A stretch of DNA of 31,234 nucleotides from the IMG/VR virus record IMGVR_UViG_3300022750_000028, positions 1 through 31,234 of that record; one strand, given 5' to 3'. A program made the translations under genes and the position numbers. Of this stretch, positions 21,456-29,871 are shown piece by piece. The notes under the pieces were generated by a model. The model did not search any database. It was not told where the DNA came from and saw only the letters and a list, made by a program, of their open reading frames with translations. Numbering within the stretch: position 1 is the first letter of the stretch; each line of letters opens with the position of its first letter. Origin of the DNA: a virus.

Positions 21456-21766
21456 CGTTTGCGGTACAGCCAGACCCATTGCTCCGAGCTGGGAGTGCTG
21501 ATAAGGCCGACTCATTCACCGCAGCCAGGGCGGCCTCACCACTGATAAGCCGGCAAGTGCAGTGCTACGACAAAACACCGGCAGCCCGCGTACCTCGTCT
21601 GAACCATGCTTACGGGGTAGCGCGAGACTGGATCTGCGAGATCGATGCATCAGGGCGTCGACGTAGAGAGGGTCTTTGGCTGACAGCGTGGAAAGACCAC
21701 ACATCTTTTCAGGGGCTCGACAATGTGCGTGGGCACCCCACTGATTTTTTGTCGAGCCTAGCCATA
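21456..21766. other. Gene-free stretch with two inverted repeats
   Basis: No convincing gene lies here, although one plus-strand frame stays open by chance from the previous terminator into the next gene. Two inverted repeats follow each other: GGTCTTT/AAAGACC at 21671-21677 and 21692-21698, and GGCTCGACAA/TTGTCGAGCC at 21714-21723 and 21749-21758. A small RNA or a regulatory leader for the gene at 21767 is possible. I do not recognise a known RNA family or tRNA. Confidence 0.4.
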
Positions 21767-22222
21767 ATGTCAGTAATGGAAAAAAACAGGCACTTGGCTA
21801 TCATTCTGTGGATTGAATCTATCTACCCATGGATGAGCGCGATGAGTGATCAAAAAAAGATGCATACGGATATAGATGGGAATGAGCACTTTCAAGCTTC
21901 AGAGGCTGATTGGGCTAACAGAGACATTCGGAGTAGACGCGCCCAAGGAGGGAGTAAGGGAGGGTCAGCAGGCGAAATCATGATTGTAGCCTGCGGGATT
22001 CTGGTTTACTCGTGCTACAAGCTGATGGGTTATATCACTAAGTCTGTGGAAAGTTTTGGGCTTTCTCACGGAGTTTCAGATATCGTCGGGAAGGTTATCG
22101 CAGGTGCTGTTCTGCTTTTTCTTCTCTCCTCCATCTATTTCGCCGGCAGTCCACGCAACCAGTTTGGAATGTGCCTTTTTTATCTGATAATCGCCGTTAC
22201 AGTTATTTTCATCTTCTTCTAG
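21767..22222 (+). CDS. Membrane protein with uncertain start, accessory gene
   Basis: The C-terminal half has three hydrophobic segments: EIMIVACGILVYSCYKLMGY, then VIAGAVLLFLLSSIYFA, and at the end MCLFYLIIAVTVIFIFF. The N-terminal part is polar. No candidate ATG has a good ribosome site. I list 21767 because it follows the 10-bp inverted repeat; 21842 (MSDQKKMH) is equally possible and gives a 127-residue protein. It is AT-rich compared with the phage core and lies between terminators, as an independent insertion would. Family unknown. Confidence 0.5.
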   Translation: MSVMEKNRHLAIILWIESIYPWMSAMSDQKKMHTDIDGNEHFQASEADWANRDIRSRRAQGGSKGGSAGEIMIVACGILVYSCYKLMGYITKSVESFGLSHGVSDIVGKVIAGAVLLFLLSSIYFAGSPRNQFGMCLFYLIIAVTVIFIFF

Positions 22223-22244
22223 TTTGTTGCAGAAACATCATCAG

Positions 22245-22268
22245 CCCGGCCATTGAGCCGGGTTTTTT
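22245..22268 (+). terminator. Intrinsic terminator after the membrane gene
   Basis: CCCGGC (22245-22250) and GCCGGG (22257-22262) with a 6-base loop and a run of six T. Confidence 0.85.
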
Positions 22269-22301
22269 ATGCGCGCCCAAAAGAGAAGTGCGCACCTATT
22301 C

Positions 22302-22331
22302 AGGGCCTCAGAATGATCTGGGGCCTTTTTT
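22302..22331 (+). terminator. Second intrinsic terminator before the holin genes
   Basis: AGGGCCTCAG (22302-22311) pairs over ten positions, with two G-T pairs, with CTGGGGCCTT (22318-22327) around a 6-base loop; T run follows. Two terminators stand between the membrane gene and the holin, so late expression must read through both. Confidence 0.75.
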
Positions 22332-22361
22332 GTTCACGCTCCCCACAAGGGAGGACGCTGG

Positions 22362-22691
22362 ATGCCACATATGCCAGATAAACCAGACACCTGGCTGATC
22401 GTTATGGCCTGGCTCAGTCAGCACGCCCCGATGTTCTACGCAGCAACCCTATCGTGTTGGATCGCATTCTTGCGGGTCATCTACGGGGGAGGGGGGCGGA
22501 GACAGGCCCTGCTCGAATCCTGCCTGTGTGGCGCGATCACAGCGGGGGCATTCCCGCTTCTTGAATACTTCAACCTTCCATCGAGCCTTGCAGCCGCCGT
22601 CGGCGCTGTCATCGGCACTCTGGGGGTGAAGAAGGTTGCGGACCTGGCCGACCGATTCACAGATTTCAAATTGCCAAAACGGCAGGAGTGA
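22362..22691 (+). CDS. Holin, lambda S family
   Basis: The 109-residue protein has three hydrophobic segments, at about residues 11-30 (WLIVMAWLSQHAPMFYAATL), 50-66 (LLESCLCGAITAGAFPLL) and 74-90 (SLAAAVGAVIGTLGVKKVAD). It ends in a charged tail with FTDFKLPKR, matching the lambda holin family (about 107 residues). GGAGG is seven bases before the first ATG. As in lambda S, a second ATG follows three codons later (MPHMPDK), so dual-start holin/antiholin products are possible. It forms holes in the inner membrane at lysis. Confidence 0.85.
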   Translation: MPHMPDKPDTWLIVMAWLSQHAPMFYAATLSCWIAFLRVIYGGGGRRQALLESCLCGAITAGAFPLLEYFNLPSSLAAAVGAVIGTLGVKKVADLADRFTDFKLPKRQE

Positions 22692-22694
22692 CAC

Positions 22695-22889
22695 ATGCAA
22701 CTGATCGACAACTGGAAACAAGCGCTGAGCATGTCCAGCGTGCAGGCGGGTGGCGCAATTGCTGCCTTGGGTATCGCTGAGCAGATCATGCCATCGCTGC
22801 AAGCTGTGCTGCCGCCGATTGCCTATGGCGTGCTCGGCGTCCTAGTGATGATTGCCCGGGTGATCCTCCAGCCCAAGCTGACCGAATAA
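22695..22889 (+). CDS. Second holin-like small membrane protein (64 aa)
   Basis: It starts four bases after the holin stop, with the ribosome site in the end of that gene (CAGGAG). The peptide reads MQLIDNWKQALSMSSVQAGG and has two short hydrophobic segments around AIAALGIAEQIMPSLQ and VLPPIAYGVLGVLVMIARVI. Proteins of this plan (DUF7940-like) sit in lysis cassettes of many phages and are often called holins. It may instead be an antiholin. Confidence 0.65.
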   Translation: MQLIDNWKQALSMSSVQAGGAIAALGIAEQIMPSLQAVLPPIAYGVLGVLVMIARVILQPKLTE

Positions 22890-23026
22890 CTGAATCCGCG
22901 ATACGTTAAGGTTTCATGTGGTTTGTGCGCTCGATCGCCAAGCCTGCAGATCCATATTGCTAAAAGTAGTCCTACCGCTGGAACATTGCCCGCACCATAA
23001 TCGAGCCTCTAAAAATGGAGGTGCGT

Positions 23027-23518
23027 ATGACCGTAAAAATCTTGGACCAAGCGCAGCACAAGGCAGTGACTAGGGCGAAATTTAGCCTAACGAAAGCTTC
23101 AGAGTTCACAGCTGAGTTCCGCCAAAAGCTGTCGAATCTATTCAGTCAACATCATGCTCTAGACGCATGGGGTGTTGAATTTGAGCTGGACCAGAATAGT
23201 CTTGGAGCGAAAATTCGAACACCATTCGGATCAGCCAGAGCAGTAGCCGTGAATGCCATTGTGAATAGCAAGGCTCAGATTAGGTATGTGATCGAGAAAG
23301 CTGTAACGCTGGAAGATGGACGGCCGGGTCACGTCAAGATTGCTGCGGTATGCATTGATGAAAACGGAGTAATTACATCTGAAGATGGCACAAATCAGCT
23401 TGCTGACTTGAATAGCCTCTATGACAGCGAAAGTAACCGGGCGGCTGGTGAAATTGGTTTGTCGATTATTCATTCGATAGGTGTGGAGGAGCGGTACTTG
23501 GCACCGCTACACGTTTAA
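23027..23518 (+). CDS. Hypothetical protein (163 aa)
   Basis: GGAGG six bases before ATG 23027 fixes the start. The soluble protein has mixed secondary structure (AWGVEFELDQNSLGAKIRTP, then IRYVIEKAVTLEDGRP and IAAVCIDENGVITSEDGTN), with no membrane segment or metal motif. I do not recognise it. It lies where an endolysin often sits after the holins, but nothing in the sequence suggests a muramidase, amidase or transglycosylase. Confidence 0.6.
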   Translation: MTVKILDQAQHKAVTRAKFSLTKASEFTAEFRQKLSNLFSQHHALDAWGVEFELDQNSLGAKIRTPFGSARAVAVNAIVNSKAQIRYVIEKAVTLEDGRPGHVKIAAVCIDENGVITSEDGTNQLADLNSLYDSESNRAAGEIGLSIIHSIGVEERYLAPLHV

Positions 23519-23534
23519 CCCGGAAGGAGTAGTT

Positions 23535-23603
23535 ATGGTGACTCAGCCCGAGTGGGAGGCGATCGAACGAGCCTACCGGGCTGGATTGCTTTCCATCCGT
23601 TAG
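23535..23603 (+). pseudogene. Truncated start of a phage helix-turn-helix gene
   Basis: AAGGAG five bases before the ATG is an excellent ribosome site, but the frame ends after 22 codons: MVTQPEWEAIERAYRAGLLS and Ile-Arg. In many phages a similar start (W..IE..YRAGLLS.R) opens a helix-turn-helix protein near the terminase. Here the helix-turn-helix is missing after the TAG and the next 100 bases carry no gene. Loss may be linked to insertion of the reverse-strand gene next to it. A functional 22-residue peptide cannot be excluded. Confidence 0.5.
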
Positions 23604-23701
23604 ACCGCATCAACCAAAATCACCCAGCGAAATTCGCAAGCGACAAACGGGCATTTTTCGCGGGCTGCTGGTTGTTAGATTGCTGGCCCATGATTCAGCA
23701 C

Positions 23702-24256
23702 CTAGAACAATGCGTAGCTGAAGCTGGTCCGAGGGATACGTTTCGTGGTCATTCTTTCTTCGTGGTATGACTGTCTAGCACTAGTGAGCTTCAATCGAAT
23801 CATCTCTGGGATGTCTTTCTCATCGTCAGTCAAGAAGATGCCCAAGGCCCAAATTGAACGCATCTCCAGTTCCGACTTACGCATTCTGCCGACTTTGGCT
23901 AGGTCGGCGACCATATTGGTAATGCAGTTACCTGGATTGACATGCTGCTTCACTTCCAGAGCGATCCATCGATCTAGCGTCCAGTGCTTCTTCCTGATTA
24001 TAAAGTCAGCCTTAAAAAAGTAGCGATGTTTCTCACGGCGATAATCAAATTCTACTGCGCATTCGCGACCCCATTCCGGTTCGGAAATATGCTCGGCCAA
24101 GAACCGAGCGAACTCAATCTGAAACCAGATTTCCCAGCCGGTGATTTCCACCTCTGCGATAACTCTCAACGCAGAACGGATGCTGGGGATTTTGAAAAAA
24201 TCTTCGAGAAGGATTTGCATGTACTCGAAGTCAGCCTGGGGTTTTCTCATATCCAT
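23702..24256 (-). CDS. PD-(D/E)XK nuclease-like accessory protein
   Basis: The only minus-strand gene in the late region. From ATG 24256 the 184-residue protein has a helix with WFQIEFARFLAEH (Glu about 48), then a strand YFFKADFIIRKK (Asp84) and a strand RWIALEVKQH (Glu101-x-Lys103), followed by a helix with NMVADLAKVGRM. This spacing fits the metal site of the PD-(D/E)XK nuclease superfamily. The preceding ribosome site is weak and the start uncertain by a few codons. It lies between the truncated gene and the small terminase, as a 'moron' would. A role in superinfection exclusion or restriction is inference only. Confidence 0.65.
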   Translation of the reverse strand: MDMRKPQADFEYMQILLEDFFKIPSIRSALRVIAEVEITGWEIWFQIEFARFLAEHISEPEWGRECAVEFDYRREKHRYFFKADFIIRKKHWTLDRWIALEVKQHVNPGNCITNMVADLAKVGRMRKSELEMRSIWALGIFLTDDEKDIPEMIRLKLTSARQSYHEERMTTKRIPRTSFSYALF

Positions 24257-24363
24257 GTCCCGTAATAACGTCCTGCGCCGAATCGCGGCGCGTACAGATA
24301 CCGGCAATCAGCCACTATTTCAATACCTCACTACGCGAGTCACGAACGTCTCAAGGAATCCCT

Positions 24364-25011
24364 ATGGCGCTGACAGCAAAACAGCAGCGCTTTGTCGACG
24401 AGTACCTAATAGACCTGAATGCCACGCAAGCCGCTATTCGTGCGGGCTACAGCGGGAAGACCGCCAGATCCATCAGCAACGAGAACCTGACAAAACCTGA
24501 CATTCAAGCCGCTATCGAAAAAGGCATGCAGGCGCGATCAGGACGGGTAGAGATTACCCAAGACATGGTACTTCGCGAACTGGCCAAGATCGGCTTCAGT
24601 GACATCCGTAAGGTGGTGCGCTGGGGTGAGACGGAAGTCCGATTGGTTGATGGTGAGGAAGGTGAGGCTGAGGACATGGTTCCTTATCACGGCCTGGCGC
24701 TGATCGATTCGAGCGAAGTTGACGACAACACTGCGGGTGCCATTGCGGAAGTATCGCAAGGCCGAGATGGCTTGAAGGTCAAGCTTCACGACAAGAAGGG
24801 CGCGCTGGTTGATATCGGCAGGCACCTCGGGATGTTCGCGCCGCCTGGTCATGCCAGCCTTGATGCCGAACTGAAGCGAATCGAGGTCGAGAACAAGCGC
24901 CTGCTGAACGAAAAGCTTCGCCGTGAATTGGATGGCGAAGACGACGGGCCCGCACCACAACGCATCGAAGTGGTAGTAACTGATGCGAGGCGCCCGAATG
25001 CCGAGCCTTAA
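24364..25011 (+). CDS. Terminase small subunit
   Basis: The 215-residue protein begins with LTAKQQRFVDEYLIDLNATQ and AAIRAGYSGKTARSISNENL, the DNA-binding region of the Terminase_2 family, then a middle oligomerisation part and an acidic/Lys-rich tail. It recognises phage DNA and stimulates the large subunit during packaging. AAGGA lies eight bases before the ATG. The large subunit gene starts within its last 14 bases, so the pair is translationally coupled. Confidence 0.92.
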   Translation: MALTAKQQRFVDEYLIDLNATQAAIRAGYSGKTARSISNENLTKPDIQAAIEKGMQARSGRVEITQDMVLRELAKIGFSDIRKVVRWGETEVRLVDGEEGEAEDMVPYHGLALIDSSEVDDNTAGAIAEVSQGRDGLKVKLHDKKGALVDIGRHLGMFAPPGHASLDAELKRIEVENKRLLNEKLRRELDGEDDGPAPQRIEVVVTDARRPNAEP

Positions 25012-26299
25012 CGTACCTCAAGCACAGTTCCTGGCACTGCCTCACAAGTTCCGCGCCTTCGTTGCCGGCTTCGGCTCAGGCAAGACGTGGGTGGGCTGCT
25101 CCGCACTGGGGAAACACTTTTGGGAGTGGCCGCGCATCAACGCCGGCTACTTCGCACCGACCTACGCCCAGATCCGCGACATCTTCTATCCAACGATGGA
25201 GGAGGTCGCCCATGACTGGGGTTTGCGGACCGAGATCAACCAGTCGAACCATGAGGTTCATGTCTACAGCGGCCGGCAGTACCGAGGCACTGTGATATGC
25301 CGGTCGATGGAGAAGCCGCAGACCATCGTCGGCTTCAAGATCGGTCACGCGCTGGTCGATGAGTTGGACGTGATGAGTCTGATCAAGGCTCAACAGGCTT
25401 GGCGAAAGATCATTGCCCGTATGCGCTACAACGCCCCAGGCTTGCGCAACGGGGTGGACGTAACGACGACCCCTGAGGGTTACAAGTTCGTCTATCAGCA
25501 GTTCCTCAAGCAGGTACGCGACAAGCCTTCACTCGGCGAGATGTATGGCCTGGTGCAGGCGAGCACGTTCGACAACGAACTGAACTTGCCACCTGACTAC
25601 ATCCAATCGCTGATGGAGTCGTATCCGCCACAGCTGATCCTGGCCTACCTCAACGGCCAGTTCGTCAACCTGACATCGGGTTCGATCTACCACTCATACG
25701 ACCGCAAGCTGAACAGCTGCTTCGACACTGTGCAGCCCGGCGAGCCGCTGTTCATTGGCATGGACTTCAACGTGGGCAAGATGGCGGCAATCACGCACGT
25801 CAAGCGAGACACCGGACTGCCGCGTGCTGCTGACGAGCTGGTCGATGGATATGACACGCCCGACATGATCAGGCGCATCAAGGAACGCTACTGGCGTCAC
25901 AACGGCAGGGACTACGAGAAGACCTGCGAAATCAGGATCTACCCGGACGCCTCGGGCGGTTCGCGCAAGTCGGTCAACGCCAGCGAGACGGACATTGCCA
26001 TTCTTCGGCAGGCCGGCTTCTCGGTGATTGCGCCGGCTGCCAACCCGCCAGTTAAGGACCGGATCAACTCAATGAACGCCATGTTCTGCAATGCCCAGGG
26101 CGAGCGCCGGTACCTGGTGAATCCGTTCACCTGCCCGACCTATGCAGACGGCCTTGAGCAGCAGGTGTGGGCAGCCAACGGCGAGCCTGACAAGACGGCA
26201 GGCGTCGACCACGCGAACGACGCTGGCGGCTACTTCATCCACCACGACTACCCGATCATCAAGCCGATGACCCACATCCCTGTCACCTTCACCTTCTGA
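24998..26299 (+). CDS. Terminase large subunit
   Basis: ATPase motor and nuclease that cuts and packages phage DNA. The ATPase has Walker A GFGSGKT (about 30) and Walker B HALVDELD (about 123-130). The C-terminal nuclease has FIGMDFNVGKM with the first metal Asp, YPDASGGSRK with the second, and DHANDAGGYF with the last. The total of 433 residues is normal. ATG 24998 is chosen because GAGG is eight bases upstream; it overlaps the small subunit gene. Confidence 0.95.
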   Translation: MPSLNVPQAQFLALPHKFRAFVAGFGSGKTWVGCSALGKHFWEWPRINAGYFAPTYAQIRDIFYPTMEEVAHDWGLRTEINQSNHEVHVYSGRQYRGTVICRSMEKPQTIVGFKIGHALVDELDVMSLIKAQQAWRKIIARMRYNAPGLRNGVDVTTTPEGYKFVYQQFLKQVRDKPSLGEMYGLVQASTFDNELNLPPDYIQSLMESYPPQLILAYLNGQFVNLTSGSIYHSYDRKLNSCFDTVQPGEPLFIGMDFNVGKMAAITHVKRDTGLPRAADELVDGYDTPDMIRRIKERYWRHNGRDYEKTCEIRIYPDASGGSRKSVNASETDIAILRQAGFSVIAPAANPPVKDRINSMNAMFCNAQGERRYLVNPFTCPTYADGLEQQVWAANGEPDKTAGVDHANDAGGYFIHHDYPIIKPMTHIPVTFTF

Positions 26300-26306
26300 G
26301 GCCAAT

Positions 26307-27722
26307 ATGGCGAATTACAGCATCCCCCGGGCAGAGTATGCGAAGGCCCTGGCAGGCTGGCTGTTGGTGAAACGTTGTGTAGCTGGTGCTAGAGAGGTTC
26401 GGCAGCACGACGAGTATCTGCCGCAGCCAGATCCGGAAAACAAGTCGCCGGAAAATCAGTCTCGGTACAGGCAGTACAAGAAGCGAGCGATGTTCCTTAA
26501 CGTTACCGGGCGAACTCGTACCGGCTTGCTTGGTGCGGTGTTCCGCAAAACCGCCGAGTTGACCCTACCAGCCGGCGTCGACTACCTCAAAGAAAACGCC
26601 AGCGGCGACGGAACAAGTCTCGAGCAGCTTTCGAAAGAGGCTGTAGGCGAGTGCCTGGACACTGGGCGCGGCGGGTTTCTGGTTGACTTCCCGACGGTCG
26701 TCGCCGAAAGCGGTGTCTCGTCGATGGCTGATCTGGCCACCAAACGGGCCCTGATCCACTTCTACGACGCTCTCTCGGTTATCGACTGGGATGAGCAGGT
26801 TATCGATGGCGTAAAGCGCCTGATATATGTGAACTTGCAAGAGCGCATAACTGAGTTCGATCCGGCTGAGTTGTCCAGGGAAACCTACAACCAGAACCGC
26901 GTACTTCTGCTGATTGATGGGGTTTACTATCAGCGGGTGTACAAGGAAGGCGATGCCGATTACACGGAGGCCCAGCCAACTGACAAGTCTGGCCAACCCT
27001 TCGACCATATTCCGTTCAGTTTCTTCGGGTCCCAGAACAACGACGCCAGTATCGACAAGGCGCCGCTGGAAGACCTGGCAGACGTGAACATCTTGCATTA
27101 CGGCAATAGCGCCACGGTTGAAGAAAGCGGGTTTATTAGCTCTCAGCCAACGCTGTTTATCACCACCGATATCGATCCAGACAGCTTCATCAAGCTGAAC
27201 CCGAACGGCATGCATATCGGCTCGACGCGTGGTTACAACCTCGGGAAATCCGGTACCGCAACTCTGGTCCAAGCTGACGAAAGCCAGCTGGCCCGCGTGC
27301 TAATGAAGGACAAAGAAGAGCAGATGCTCATGATTGGCGCCCGCATCGTCCAGCAGGGCGGTGGCGCTGAGACGGCAGAGGCTGTTCGCATCCGATACAG
27401 CTCTGACAACTCAGTCCTGAGCACCATCGCCGGCAACGTGTCGGAGGCGCTGAAGCGGGCAATTCTCGACGCTGAGCGTTTCATGATTGGCGAGCTCGAC
27501 GAAAAGGGCACTGTGTTCTGGCTCAATCAGTCGTTCTTCGACGAGACCATGACCGCGCAGGACATCCTTGCCCAGGTGCAGCTCTGGCAGCAGGGCTTCA
27601 TTGCGAAGTCCGATGTTCGGACCAACCTGCGCCAGGGCGGTGTGCTTGAGTCTGATCGCACTGACGAAAAGATTGACGAAGAGCTGGCCAGCGCGCCTCC
27701 CATAGGTGGAACCGATGAGTAA
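26307..27722 (+). CDS. Portal protein, DUF4055 type
   Basis: The 471-residue protein forms the ring at the capsid vertex through which DNA enters. Its position right after the large terminase and length fit a portal. MFLNVTGRTRTGLLGAVFRK and CLDTGRGGFLVDFP near the start match the DUF4055 family as I recall it. It ends in an acidic tail. The minor head protein gene overlaps its last eight bases. Confidence 0.85.
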   Translation: MANYSIPRAEYAKALAGWLLVKRCVAGAREVRQHDEYLPQPDPENKSPENQSRYRQYKKRAMFLNVTGRTRTGLLGAVFRKTAELTLPAGVDYLKENASGDGTSLEQLSKEAVGECLDTGRGGFLVDFPTVVAESGVSSMADLATKRALIHFYDALSVIDWDEQVIDGVKRLIYVNLQERITEFDPAELSRETYNQNRVLLLIDGVYYQRVYKEGDADYTEAQPTDKSGQPFDHIPFSFFGSQNNDASIDKAPLEDLADVNILHYGNSATVEESGFISSQPTLFITTDIDPDSFIKLNPNGMHIGSTRGYNLGKSGTATLVQADESQLARVLMKDKEEQMLMIGARIVQQGGGAETAEAVRIRYSSDNSVLSTIAGNVSEALKRAILDAERFMIGELDEKGTVFWLNQSFFDETMTAQDILAQVQLWQQGFIAKSDVRTNLRQGGVLESDRTDEKIDEELASAPPIGGTDE

Positions 27723-28776
27723 TGAAGGCTTTCTTGAGGATGCTGCAACGCGCCACCAGATTTATGTCCAAAGGTACGCGGGCGGCAATCTGAAGCGGGT
27801 GGCGGTGTTTCTCAGCAAGGCTATCAAGACGGCGAAGGCGCGGGTTTCGGAAGGCCTGAGCGCTTACGGCACCGAGAGGTATACCTCACAGATAGAGACG
27901 CTCCAAGGCGATTTGCGGGGCATCTACGACGACCTGAAGGGTAGGGCGCAGCTGGACCTCGGCGAGTTCGCGGTCTACGAGGCTGAGTTCAACGCCACCA
28001 TGCTGGGTAAGGTCGTGAAGGCCGTTGTTCAGCTCAGCGTGCCGTCGGCTGAGATGGTTGCGGCTGCGGCCCTGGCTGATCCTCTGCAGCTCGAAGCCCG
28101 CAAGGGTGTGCAGCGCATCAGCATCGCCGGCGCACTCGATCAGTTCGGGACCAAGAAGGCCGCCGAGATCATCGGCGAGATTCAGATCGGTTCCAGCCTG
28201 GGCGAGACGAGTCAGCAGATCGGCAGGCGCCTGAGCGGCATTCACCAGATGCAACAAGACCAGGCTTCGTCGCTGGTTCGGACCATGACCAACCACATCG
28301 CCAGCACGGCCCGGGTGGAAATGCTCATGGCAAACGACGACATCCTCAAGGGCATGCGCCGGGTTGCCACGCTCGACTCCAAGACCACGCTGTTCTGCAT
28401 GAGCATCGATCAGACGATCATCCCTTTGGACGGGCCGCTACCGCCGTATCACTGGGGGTGCCGCACGACGATTGTGCCGGTACTGAAGGACGAGTTTGCG
28501 CGAGAAATCACGGGCTCTACCCGCCCCTCAATCGGGTCAGACGGTGTGACGCTGGTGTCGAGCAGGACGAGCTATCAGGAGTGGCTTGCTCGCCAGCCAG
28601 CATCGTTTCAGCGCGACATCCTTGGCCCGAACCGGTACGCATTGTTCAGCAAGGGTGAATTGACCCTGGACAAGTTCATCGACGATAACGGCAGGACATT
28701 GACCCTGCAGCAGCTGAAGGATTTAGAGCCGATGGCTTTCGAGCGAGCAGGGCTGAATCAATCTGGAGAAATATAG
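27715..28776 (+). CDS. Minor head protein, phage Mu F / SPP1 gp7 type
   Basis: The start at 27715 (AGGTGG upstream) overlaps the portal gene. Residues around 215-255 (MRRVATLDSKTTLFCMSIDQ, then DGPLPPYHWGCRTTIVPVLK) match the conserved C-terminal motif of the Mu F-like minor head family. The N-terminal half is helical. These proteins join the portal and are thought to help head assembly or be injected with the DNA. Confidence 0.88.
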   Translation: MSNEGFLEDAATRHQIYVQRYAGGNLKRVAVFLSKAIKTAKARVSEGLSAYGTERYTSQIETLQGDLRGIYDDLKGRAQLDLGEFAVYEAEFNATMLGKVVKAVVQLSVPSAEMVAAAALADPLQLEARKGVQRISIAGALDQFGTKKAAEIIGEIQIGSSLGETSQQIGRRLSGIHQMQQDQASSLVRTMTNHIASTARVEMLMANDDILKGMRRVATLDSKTTLFCMSIDQTIIPLDGPLPPYHWGCRTTIVPVLKDEFAREITGSTRPSIGSDGVTLVSSRTSYQEWLARQPASFQRDILGPNRYALFSKGELTLDKFIDDNGRTLTLQQLKDLEPMAFERAGLNQSGEI

Positions 28777-28898
28777 GTAGGGTTAGGCGCCCTGGTCGGG
28801 AGGCGTGTGCTTGTTCCTAGTGAGAGTGTGGTGGAGTAGCACTGGAATGAGGTAGCCTCGAAGGGCGGGAAACTACCGCTCATTATGAGAGCAGCGAA

Positions 28899-29018
28899 AT
28901 GACCGAGATTGATACATGTGGCTTGATGCCGATTGAAAAAGATGATGGTCTTGATGGCGACGATCCGATGACGCTGATCATTAACACCCTTCCTCCAGAG
29001 ACTGACGAGGAAGAATAG
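28899..29018 (+). CDS. Small acidic peptide (39 aa)
   Basis: A frame from ATG 28899 to TAG 29018 encodes a strongly acidic peptide (IEKDDGLDGDDPMTLIINTL, ending Asp-Glu-Glu-Glu). The ribosome site is weak (GAGAG). It sits in the gap between the minor head gene and a terminator; the preceding 120 bases hold no gene. The skewed composition and a clean end before the terminator support it moderately. Confidence 0.45.
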   Translation: MTEIDTCGLMPIEKDDGLDGDDPMTLIINTLPPETDEEE

Positions 29019-29037
29019 TAAAACGATTTACTCCGAG

Positions 29038-29062
29038 CCCTGGCATCCGCCGGGGTTTTTTT
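29038..29062 (+). terminator. Intrinsic terminator inside the head gene block
   Basis: CCCTGGC (29038-29044) and GCCGGGG (29049-29055) pair over seven positions around a 4-base loop, followed by seven T. Late transcription must pass it to reach the capsid gene. Confidence 0.8.
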
Positions 29063-29149
29063 ATGCCCACGATTTACGCAGGCCTTGTCACTGACTGGGC
29101 TTTTTCACATATGCGGGCCGGGCCTGCACAAAGTCTCTGGGAGACAGCA

Positions 29150-29860
29150 ATGACCTTGAAATTCCAACTGGACAGCCTCGAGGGCGTCGACGAATCCATT
29201 CAGGCCCTGTACGTCGAGAAGGCCGGCAAATTCGTTCTCGGCATCGAAGGCCTCCCACAGCCTGAAGATGTTTCCGGACTGAAGTCGAAGGTCGAAGAAC
29301 TGCTCGGCGAGAAAAAGCTGGCGGAAAAGAAGGCGCGTGAAGCCGAAGAAGCTGCGCGCCTGGAGCGCGAAGAGCTGGCTCGCAAATCCGGCAACGTCGA
29401 AGAGCTCGAGAAGTCCTGGTCGGAGAAGTACAACCGCCGTGAAGCTGAGCTGAACGGCTTGCTGGAACAGGAGCGTGGCAGCCTGGGCGGGCAGATCCGG
29501 GATCTGACTGTCGGCCGTACCGCTACTGACATCGCGACCACTCTGGCCGTCCCTGGCAGCGCAAAGGCATTGCTCCCTCACATCGAACGCCGACTGAGCG
29601 TCGAGCAACGCGACGGCAAACCTACCGTCGTTGTGCTGGACGCCTCCGGCAAGCTCTCGGCGGCAACGCTGGACGAGCTGAAAGCAGAGTTCACCAACGA
29701 TCCGGCCTTTGGTCCGCTGATCGCTGGCAGCAAGGCATCGGGCGGCGGGGCTGGCGGTGCTGGGAAAGGCGGCGGGGCCGCAAAAGGAAAAATCGGCGGC
29801 ACCAAAGAGGAACGACAGGCAGCAATCGCTAGCCGGTTCCCGGATCTCCCTCAATCGTAA
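29150..29860 (+). CDS. Probable capsid scaffold protein
   Basis: From ATG 29150 (GGGAG eight bases upstream) the 236-residue product has a small N-terminal domain. A long charged helix at about residues 45-115 follows (KSKVEELLGEKKLAEKKARE, then LEREELARKSGNVEELEKS), and a Gly/Ala-rich tail (ASGGGAGGAGKGGGAAKG) ends in a basic helix. Coiled coil plus flexible tail just before the major capsid gene is the usual plan for phage scaffolds. The longer frame from 29063 begins in the terminator T run and is not used. Confidence 0.78.
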   Translation: MTLKFQLDSLEGVDESIQALYVEKAGKFVLGIEGLPQPEDVSGLKSKVEELLGEKKLAEKKAREAEEAARLEREELARKSGNVEELEKSWSEKYNRREAELNGLLEQERGSLGGQIRDLTVGRTATDIATTLAVPGSAKALLPHIERRLSVEQRDGKPTVVVLDASGKLSAATLDELKAEFTNDPAFGPLIAGSKASGGGAGGAGKGGGAAKGKIGGTKEERQAAIASRFPDLPQS

Positions 29861-29871
29861 GGAAATAACCC

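Noticed and set aside
21383-21766. N-terminal extension of the membrane gene back to 21383
   Set aside because: The extension would cover the end of the secreted protein gene, a clear terminator and two inverted repeats, and has no ribosome site. It is an open frame by chance.
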